A stretch of 10,762 bases of DNA from G039029935 sp039029935 (GTDB taxonomy: Bacteria > Chloroflexota > Anaerolineae > Caldilineales > Caldilineaceae), in the NCBI GenBank assembly GCA_039029935.1, contig JBCCFC010000351.1, positions 1 to 10,762 of the forward strand, in the 5' to 3' direction. Shown here piece after piece: positions 5,784 to 10,762 of this stretch. Under the pieces are notes generated by a model that saw only the letters and a list, made by a program, of their open reading frames with translations, made no database searches and was not told where the DNA came from. Made by a program: the position numbers and the translations under genes. Every line of letters begins with the position of its first letter. The first letter of the stretch is position 1.

Positions 5784-8105
5784 ATGAATATATGGATAAA
5801 AGGGTTAATTTGTATAGCCCTACTGACAGGGGGCTGTGCCGGATTGTTGGGGCATCAACCCATGCAGGGTGTCTCATTTGCCAGAACAGAGGCAACGGCG
5901 TCGTGTGCTGATGATATTGCAAACGGGGCGTCGCTGGGCATTGAAGCGGTTCCAGCCTCGGCGGACAGCGAGTATCACCGCTACTATTGCAAATATACCA
6001 AAATCGTTGCACCCAATGGACAACCGATTGAGATTTTTGCACAGGACCAAATCAGCAATGAACAGATGGTGCGTGCGCGACGCATTTTAGCATTCTTCTT
6101 GGAGGATGTTCCGGGCAGTCCTTATGGCGCAGACAAGCGTGAGGTTGCCAACCAGATGGCACGCAATGAAGCCAAGTTGGTGCTGATTAATGGGACCCAT
6201 GACCATGATAATCTCAGCCCTGCGGAGTTGGACGGGCAACCACTCCATGATACAGAGCTGATTGTTGAAGGCTCACCTGCCTATATCAACAACGACTATG
6301 AGAATCATCGTGATGCCAGCTTTGAGGAGATTTTACATCTGGTGCATGATACGGGCATCGGTGTTGATGGCAGCAATAATACGCAACCGGGTGCCCTGCC
6401 AAACTATCAAGCTCGGATTCGTGCGGCGACCAATAACGCAATGGCAAATAATTATGCGATCTGGCCGCTCGATGCAAATTCTAACCCAGACACACGGTCA
6501 TGGCTTGATGAGCTTGCAGATGAAAATAGCTTGACTCAAGAATATCTAGCGGCAGTTGTTGATAGCTACTATGGCTATTGGGGTGCGTATACTGAAACTG
6601 ACTTGGGGATGTGGGATGTATACATTGCCAAAACGCGGGCGGATGTGGTCGCACGTGATCCGCAAGGGGCAGCCTTGATGGATGATTTCTTCAATCCCTA
6701 TATCACGTATATGGTGCGGATTGACAGTAGTTTTAATGGGACGTTTTTGATGGCATTTGATGCGCAAAATCCGTATACCTACAAATCACAATATCTGTTA
6801 AATACACGGTTGACGGGCAACAACAACAGCAACCTAGCTGGCAATGCACAGAATAACCAACTTCAGGGCAATGCAGGTGATAATGTGTTGGATGGTGCAG
6901 GTGGTTCGGATACAGCGATATTTGTGGGCAATCGAGCCGACTACACGATTTCAGTGGCTGATTCGAGCAGAGATGTTGTCACTGTCACGGATCACATCGG
7001 TGGTCGAGATGGCACGGACACTGCCCAAAACATCGAATTTTTACAATTTGCAGACCAAACCGTGGCTGTTGTGGATATTGATAGTGATTCTACGGAGACA
7101 TCGCCACCGTCCTCCTCAGAGCAGTCAGATTCTTGTGACGCCAATACTGCCCACCCTCAACCTCGTACAATCGGTCAAAAAATTGTGGCATTCCTTAACT
7201 GCAACGTGTACTTGCCGTTGGTTACACATGGCGCCAGTGGGGCAAATTCAGAGACGCCATCACCAGTGCCAACGACCAGCCCAACACCGACACCTAGCCC
7301 ACCGTTAGAAGATATCGGGGGGGAAACCCATATCGGTGGCTGTGTTTTGCGCAACCCTGTTCGAGCGGCATCCAACAATATTTATAGCGACACTGGTGTT
7401 GTGCAGACCAACGAATATGGTGCTTTTACCAAGAAAGTGGTCGTCTATGGCATTACCTTGATTGCCAAGGATGAAATGCCCAACGCCTTTTTGGATGCGG
7501 TGGCGAAAACCATCAAAGAGATGTTTGTACGGAATGAAACCACAAATCTGGCGCAGCAGGAGGCCGTATTGCAAGCGATGTATCGCTACCATGCCCTTAT
7601 CCCCGTTGTATTCTCGGAGGCGGATTTAGAGGCGAATATAGAGAACGTCCTAGACATTGAGGCACGCAGCAGTGCTTGTGACATCATTATGAATACGCCA
7701 GATCATCAAGCGATGGAGGTGATTGAGCATATTCTGCATTACGTGACAAATATTGGCTTGCACTACACGTCTATGAATGAGTTTGGTCTAAGTCACGGTG
7801 CGACCGTCTATCAAACGATGCAAACTGCGATTGCCAATGGGCATTACAGCATCGAAAGCTATCATGACGATATGGAAGAGCAAGCAGTCCTGGATCGCGT
7901 TCGTATACAGGAGTACGCCTACTGGCTCATTACGTCGGCGTGGAATTTACAGGAGCCATACGGTCTAGGCGAAGATGAGTGGTTGTTAGCCAATTCGGAG
8001 AGCTTACAGCAGAGTCACCCTGCGGCCTATGAATTGTTTGAGTCCGTCATTCCAGCCGTCATGTCGGCCCCGTCCCGAGCGACGCTGGATGCGTTTGGCA
8101 GTTAA
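5784..8105 (+). CDS. large exported protein: two copies of an uncharacterised domain around an RTX-like segment
   Basis: A 773-residue probable lipoprotein. I start it at ATG 5784 because GGAGGA (5773-5778) sits 5 bases upstream and the residues that follow form a signal peptide ending in LLTGGC (Cys18). Domain A (about 62-325) carries RDASFEEILHLVHDTG (176-191). Residues 340-430 look like a degenerate RTX/haemolysin calcium-binding segment (GNAGDNVLDGAGGSDTAIF, then a stretch ending IEFLQFADQTV). NVYLPLV (474-480) comes next, then a Pro/Thr/Ser linker (about 490-508). Domain B (about 535-773) has the related EVIEHILH (645-652). Domain A and the downstream protein at 8344 share the motif closely; domain B is more diverged. 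I do not recognise the domain family. The conserved Glu and His could bind a metal, but that is a guess. It likely acts on the outer face of the cell. Confidence 0.85.
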   Translation: MNIWIKGLICIALLTGGCAGLLGHQPMQGVSFARTEATASCADDIANGASLGIEAVPASADSEYHRYYCKYTKIVAPNGQPIEIFAQDQISNEQMVRARRILAFFLEDVPGSPYGADKREVANQMARNEAKLVLINGTHDHDNLSPAELDGQPLHDTELIVEGSPAYINNDYENHRDASFEEILHLVHDTGIGVDGSNNTQPGALPNYQARIRAATNNAMANNYAIWPLDANSNPDTRSWLDELADENSLTQEYLAAVVDSYYGYWGAYTETDLGMWDVYIAKTRADVVARDPQGAALMDDFFNPYITYMVRIDSSFNGTFLMAFDAQNPYTYKSQYLLNTRLTGNNNSNLAGNAQNNQLQGNAGDNVLDGAGGSDTAIFVGNRADYTISVADSSRDVVTVTDHIGGRDGTDTAQNIEFLQFADQTVAVVDIDSDSTETSPPSSSEQSDSCDANTAHPQPRTIGQKIVAFLNCNVYLPLVTHGASGANSETPSPVPTTSPTPTPSPPLEDIGGETHIGGCVLRNPVRAASNNIYSDTGVVQTNEYGAFTKKVVVYGITLIAKDEMPNAFLDAVAKTIKEMFVRNETTNLAQQEAVLQAMYRYHALIPVVFSEADLEANIENVLDIEARSSACDIIMNTPDHQAMEVIEHILHYVTNIGLHYTSMNEFGLSHGATVYQTMQTAIANGHYSIESYHDDMEEQAVLDRVRIQEYAYWLITSAWNLQEPYGLGEDEWLLANSESLQQSHPAAYELFESVIPAVMSAPSRATLDAFGS

Positions 8106-8195
8106 AAATTGAAAATGGGCAATGGAAAATTGAAAGAATTGAAAATGAAGCCGTTGCCTACTTTCAATTTTCCATTTCTTCAATTTTCAATTTTT
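8104..8195 (+). terminator. heptamer-built hairpin after the lipoprotein gene, possible terminator
   Basis: Two perfect stems are stacked: 8121-8136 with 8161-8176 (16 bp) and 8104-8116 with 8183-8195 (13 bp), separated by a small internal loop and capped by a 24-base loop. The left arm is made of heptamers such as AATTGAA and AATGGAA (8107-8134, then 8137-8150). The stem starts inside the TAA stop codon and its right arm ends in TTTTT (8191-8195), so it could end transcription. It is almost pure A/T with few G-C pairs, which makes a repeat tract equally likely. Confidence 0.55.
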
Positions 8196-8202
8196 CATTA
8201 GT

Positions 8203-8322
8203 TTAAGTAAACCCCAATATGTTTTTAGAAATAAGCGGAGGGAGCACTCTCTTGTGCGACCGGACTGGCACAAGAGAGTGCCTCCTTCCGCTATTTCTAA
8301 TTATTTTCTTGGGTTTACTTAA
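8203..8322. repeat. 120-bp nested palindrome, MITE-like
   Basis: The ends are perfect 12-bp inverted repeats, TTAAGTAAACCC (8203-8214) and GGGTTTACTTAA (8311-8322). Inside, 8227-8257 pairs with 8268-8298 as a roughly 30-bp stem with two single-base bulges and one G-T pair; its inner 14 bp (GCACTCTCTTGTGC with 8268-8281) are perfect. The apical loop is 10 bases. The two stems are separated by a 12 by 12 base AT-rich internal loop. There is no room for a gene. Size, terminal repeats and TTAA at both ends suit a miniature inverted-repeat element or a REP-like unit; a structured RNA or attenuator in front of the gene at 8344 is the alternative. Confidence 0.6.
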
Positions 8323-8343
8323 GATTCGATAGGGGAGATGAAG

Positions 8344-9171
8344 ATGAAACGAATTATTTTACGCATTATACTACCCATTTTGATAGTACTTGCCCTTGGC
8401 ACTGGTGCATACACACTATTTTTTACACCAGCCGAATTCCGTACACAGGCCAACCCTGCTCCGCTCTGTCAATCACCGATCTTTGACAAATCTGCAATGG
8501 TGTTTGATGCGGTGTTGATTTGCGGCACAAGCAAGGTGCCAGCGGAAAAGTTGGTTCATGCGGCCAATGTTGCGGCTGAGTGGCTGGATAATGATGAGGA
8601 TGGCATGGTGGATGATGCCGGATTACATGAGACCTTGATTGCCAACAAACCAGTGGTGATTATGTCCTTCAACGGCATCCCTATGGTACAAATGCCCAGC
8701 ATTTTTTCAGCATTTTCAGCGCATACGAGTCAGGATTTGAGTGCGCAAGAGACCAATAACCCAACGCGCAGAGATGCATCACAGGAGGAAATCCACCATG
8801 TCATTATGAATGCAGGGTGGACGAAATTGTTGCCCAGCGTGTTTAGTGATGTCGTCAGCGAACAAAGTGACCTCTATCAGATTTGGAAATTTGCCAATGA
8901 CAATGGATACTATGCCTATAATGACCCCACATGTGATGCATCCTGTAAAGTGACAGAGTTTGTCTATCTGGCAACCGCCGCCTATCTTGGTTCGGAGGCT
9001 GATTTGCATTCTGACGAGTTGCGGCTCAAAACACGGGACGCTTTACAGGAGACTATCCCAGACATTATTACGCTTTTTGAGTCAAGCGATTATGTCTATC
9101 CCACCAATCATTGGCCGGATGGGGTATATCCACATAGTCAACACATCGACTATGTTGGCATTGGGCAGTAA
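8344..9171 (+). CDS. membrane-anchored or secreted protein, single copy of the RDASxEEIxH domain
   Basis: A 275-residue protein of unrecognised family, related to the large protein before it. The start is ATG 8344, not 8338: GGGGAG (8332-8337) touches 8338 but sits 6 bases before 8344. Residues 3-27 are hydrophobic after a Lys-Arg start and form a signal anchor or signal peptide, so the rest should be outside the membrane. RDASQEEIHHVIMNAG (143-158) aligns without gaps to RDASFEEILHLVHDTG of domain A at 5784-8105. DNDEDGMVDD (82-91) has EF-hand-like D-x-D-x-D-G spacing and may bind calcium. TEFVYLATAAYLGS (204-217) also has counterparts in domains A and B. Cys at 42, 60, 197 and 201 could form disulphides. 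It lies 119 bp before the dioxygenase-like gene on the same strand. Function unknown. Confidence 0.85.
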   Translation: MKRIILRIILPILIVLALGTGAYTLFFTPAEFRTQANPAPLCQSPIFDKSAMVFDAVLICGTSKVPAEKLVHAANVAAEWLDNDEDGMVDDAGLHETLIANKPVVIMSFNGIPMVQMPSIFSAFSAHTSQDLSAQETNNPTRRDASQEEIHHVIMNAGWTKLLPSVFSDVVSEQSDLYQIWKFANDNGYYAYNDPTCDASCKVTEFVYLATAAYLGSEADLHSDELRLKTRDALQETIPDIITLFESSDYVYPTNHWPDGVYPHSQHIDYVGIGQ

Positions 9172-9175
9172 AGGT

Positions 9176-9266
9176 GTCAGCTAATCAGCTAATCAGCTAG
9201 TCAGCATTTCAGCTTGTCAGCCAGAAGTGCTGACTAGCTGACTAGCTGAAGTGCTGAAACGCTGAC
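9176..9266. repeat. inverted octamer array, hairpin-forming
   Basis: Six units beginning TCAGC stand exactly 8 bases apart (9177, 9185, 9193, 9201, 9209, 9217), mostly TCAGCTAA or TCAGCTAG. After a short spacer, five GCTGA units in the opposite sense follow at the same spacing (9229, 9237, 9245, 9253, 9261). The two halves pair in register as an imperfect hairpin with the outermost GTCAGC and GCTGAC perfect. It fills the space between the stop at 9171 and the next gene's ribosome binding site. It may slow or end transcription, or be a mobile simple-repeat element. Confidence 0.75.
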
Positions 9267-9289
9267 CCGCTATAGAATGGAGTATAAGC

Positions 9290-9997
9290 ATGACACAAAC
9301 AAAAATTTTATCCAGACGTGAATTTGTCAAACTTGGGCTGGCTTCCACAGCGGGCATTGCGCTTGTTGCTTGTATAGCGGAAGGGGATAGCTTTGGAAAT
9401 GGTCCAGATATGGCAGCAGGTGCAGGTGGTGTTCAATTGGCACCAACGCCGCAATGTGATGACCATGACGAGACGCCAGCACAAACCGCAGGTCCATTTT
9501 ACACACCAAATACACCAGAGCGCACAAGTTTACGTGAGGATGGTCTACCCGGAACGCCATTGGTGGTGACAGGCACCGTCTTGACGACCACCTGTCAACC
9601 CATTGCCGGGGCCATGCTTGATTTCTGGCATACTGATGACAACGGCGACTATGACAATGAGGGCTATCGTTTTCGCGGTCATCAGTTTGCCGATGCCAAT
9701 GGCAATTTCCGCTTGGAAACGATTATGCCAGGGCTATATCCAGGGCGAACCCGCCATATCCATGTGCGTGTGCAAGGTGAAGGAACAGATTTGTTGACGA
9801 CACAGCTCTATTTTCCGGGAGATGCAGAGAATGCAGGTGACAGTATCTTTGATGCTGTGCTGCTGATGGAGATGACGAGTGAAGGGGATACCAATGCCGC
9901 TTCCTTTAACTTTGTGCTAGAGAGTACAGTAGAGGCACAGCCAAACACAGAGCCACCTATGTCGCACGTCTATCTGCCCATTGTGAGCCGGTTTTAA
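9290..9997 (+). CDS. Tat-exported intradiol ring-cleavage dioxygenase-like protein
   Basis: A 235-residue protein of the intradiol dioxygenase (protocatechuate 3,4-dioxygenase beta-like) family, which opens catechol-type rings between the two hydroxyls using Fe(III). All four expected iron ligands are visible: Tyr121 in DNGDYDNEGYRFRG, Tyr150 in MPGLYPG, and His156 and His158 in RHIHVRV. TAGPFYTPN (66-74) and TTQLYFPGD (170-178) are further family marks. The N-terminus is a Tat signal (SRREFVKLG, Arg9-Arg10) ending in a lipobox-like LVAC (Cys28), so it should be exported folded and lipid-anchored. The C-terminus is HVYLPIVSRF. TGGAG lies 7 bases before the ATG. The response regulator begins 8 bp after its stop. 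Catabolic intradiol enzymes are cytoplasmic, so a surface protein may have another aromatic substrate or role; this cannot be settled here. Confidence 0.88.
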   Translation: MTQTKILSRREFVKLGLASTAGIALVACIAEGDSFGNGPDMAAGAGGVQLAPTPQCDDHDETPAQTAGPFYTPNTPERTSLREDGLPGTPLVVTGTVLTTTCQPIAGAMLDFWHTDDNGDYDNEGYRFRGHQFADANGNFRLETIMPGLYPGRTRHIHVRVQGEGTDLLTTQLYFPGDAENAGDSIFDAVLLMEMTSEGDTNAASFNFVLESTVEAQPNTEPPMSHVYLPIVSRF

Positions 9998-10005
9998 TCG
10001 TTGCC

Positions 10006-10692
10006 ATGAACACAAAAATTTTGGTTGTAGACGACGACCGCACCATCCGCGAAGTGGTGCAGGGGTATTTGGAACAGGCAGGCTATCAGGTTACGGTGGC
10101 GCATGATGGGGCCAGTGCCATGCATCTCATACGCAACGAAACGCCAGACTTGCTTGTACTGGACTTGATGCTGCCCGACAAGGATGGCTGGGAGATTACG
10201 CGTTGGATTCGGGCGGATCGCGTTTTGGCTGCACTGCCCATTATCATGCTGACTGCACGTGTTGATGATTCAGACAAAATTATTGGGCTGGAGTTGGGGG
10301 CCGATGACTATATCACCAAGCCCTTTAATGGGCGTGAAGTGGTGGCGCGGGTACGCTCACTCTTGCGCCGTCGCTCTCTAGATAGAGAGTCACCCCAGGC
10401 GAGGATTATTCAAATAGGAACCATTGCGCTCAACCCTGATGCCCATTCATTACATGTAGATAGTCAGGCCATCGACCTGACGGGAACCGAGTTCAAGATT
10501 TTGTTGGCACTGATGGAAAACGTCAACCATACCTTCACGCGTGAGGAACTACTCGAGCGTGGCATGGGCTATGGCTATGAAGGCATGGGGCGCGCTTTGG
10601 ATACGCATATCAAAAATCTGCGGCAGAAGTTAGGCAATGCGCGCTATATTGAAACGGTGTATGGTGTGGGCTATCGGTTTGTTGAAGCGTGA
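10006..10692 (+). CDS. OmpR/PhoB-family response regulator
   Basis: A 228-residue two-component regulator of normal length: receiver domain (about 3-117) plus winged-helix DNA-binding domain (about 132-227). Receiver residues are complete: acidic pocket Asp9-Asp10-Asp11, phospho-acceptor Asp53 in LLVLDLMLPD, Thr83 in MLTAR and Lys105 in TKPF. The OmpR-type output domain shows LTGTEFKILLALM, the recognition-helix stretch ALDTHIKNLRQKLG and the final wing IETVYGVGYRF. It should bind DNA as a dimer once phosphorylated. There is no good ribosome binding site, and the start lies 8 bp after the dioxygenase-like gene, which suggests translational coupling in one transcript. No sensor kinase is in the window; a hairpin with a T-run follows at once, so the partner is either past it or elsewhere. 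Targets are unknown. Confidence 0.95.
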   Translation: MNTKILVVDDDRTIREVVQGYLEQAGYQVTVAHDGASAMHLIRNETPDLLVLDLMLPDKDGWEITRWIRADRVLAALPIIMLTARVDDSDKIIGLELGADDYITKPFNGREVVARVRSLLRRRSLDRESPQARIIQIGTIALNPDAHSLHVDSQAIDLTGTEFKILLALMENVNHTFTREELLERGMGYGYEGMGRALDTHIKNLRQKLGNARYIETVYGVGYRFVEA

Positions 10693-10710
10693 GGCAGAAG
10701 ATTAGTATCG

Positions 10711-10749
10711 CAGGTTGCCAACCTGCGCAACAGATTGGCAATCTGTTTT
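10711..10749 (+). terminator. twin-palindrome hairpin after the response regulator, likely terminator
   Basis: CAGGTTGCCAACCTG (10711-10725) and CAGATTGGCAATCTG (10731-10745) are each 7-1-7 palindromes and also complement each other as a 15-bp stem with one G-T pair and one mismatch. The loop is CGCAA and TTTT follows at 10746-10749. It begins 18 bp after the stop codon. Position and T-run favour an intrinsic terminator, but the unit style also fits an interspersed palindromic repeat. Confidence 0.6.
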
Positions 10750-10762
10750 ACTGGCTTCTACA

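Noticed and set aside
6201..7770. Domains A and B as classical zinc metalloproteases
   Set aside because: The motif is E-x-I-x-H, not HExxH, and the second His is missing in the 8344 protein, so a protease call is not supported.
8203..9266. The repeat tracts as a CRISPR array
   Set aside because: Units are 7-8 bases with no unique spacers of 30-40 bases, and no cas gene is present.

Overview
The window looks like a bacterial chromosome fragment, most likely from a Chloroflexota (Caldilinea/Anaerolineae-like filament) or a close relative. This is an inference. It rests on secreted proteins that carry a V-Y-L-P-[LI]-V motif at the C-terminus or just before a Pro/Thr-rich linker, on intergenic spacers made of heptamer and octamer tandem repeats, and on the gene mix. 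No rRNA, tRNA, CRISPR array or transposase gene was found.

Layout. Positions 1-639 are AT-rich and have no convincing gene; they hold an inverted repeat and a 13-bp tandem duplication. An RRM RNA-binding protein with a long RGG/YGG tail follows (640-1179), with a strong intrinsic terminator at 1245-1323. Next come a GH1 beta-glycosidase (1440-2777) and a bacterial-type PARG/macrodomain protein of the TIGR02452 kind (2898-3746), both on +. A two-gene minus-strand operon converges on them: a nitrilase-superfamily hydrolase (4670-5506) followed 3 bp later by an amidohydrolase (3794-4666). From 5784 to the end everything is on +: a 773-residue probable lipoprotein, a 275-residue membrane-anchored or secreted protein, a Tat-exported intradiol-dioxygenase-like protein, and an OmpR/PhoB response regulator only 8 bp after it.

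The most interesting point is that the 773-residue protein (5784-8105) and the 275-residue protein (8344-9171) share a domain I cannot name. Its signature is R-D-A-S-x-E-E-I-x-H followed five residues later by G. The large protein appears to contain two copies, N-terminal and C-terminal, separated by an RTX-like calcium-binding segment, a YLPLV motif and a Pro/Thr linker. This gives three related domains in about 3.4 kb, exported to the cell surface and placed beside a surface dioxygenase-like protein and a regulator.

The spacers between these genes are themselves structured: a heptamer hairpin (8104-8195), a 120-bp nested palindrome with perfect 12-bp ends (8203-8322), an inverted octamer array (9176-9266), and a twin-palindrome hairpin with a T-run after the response regulator (10711-10749).
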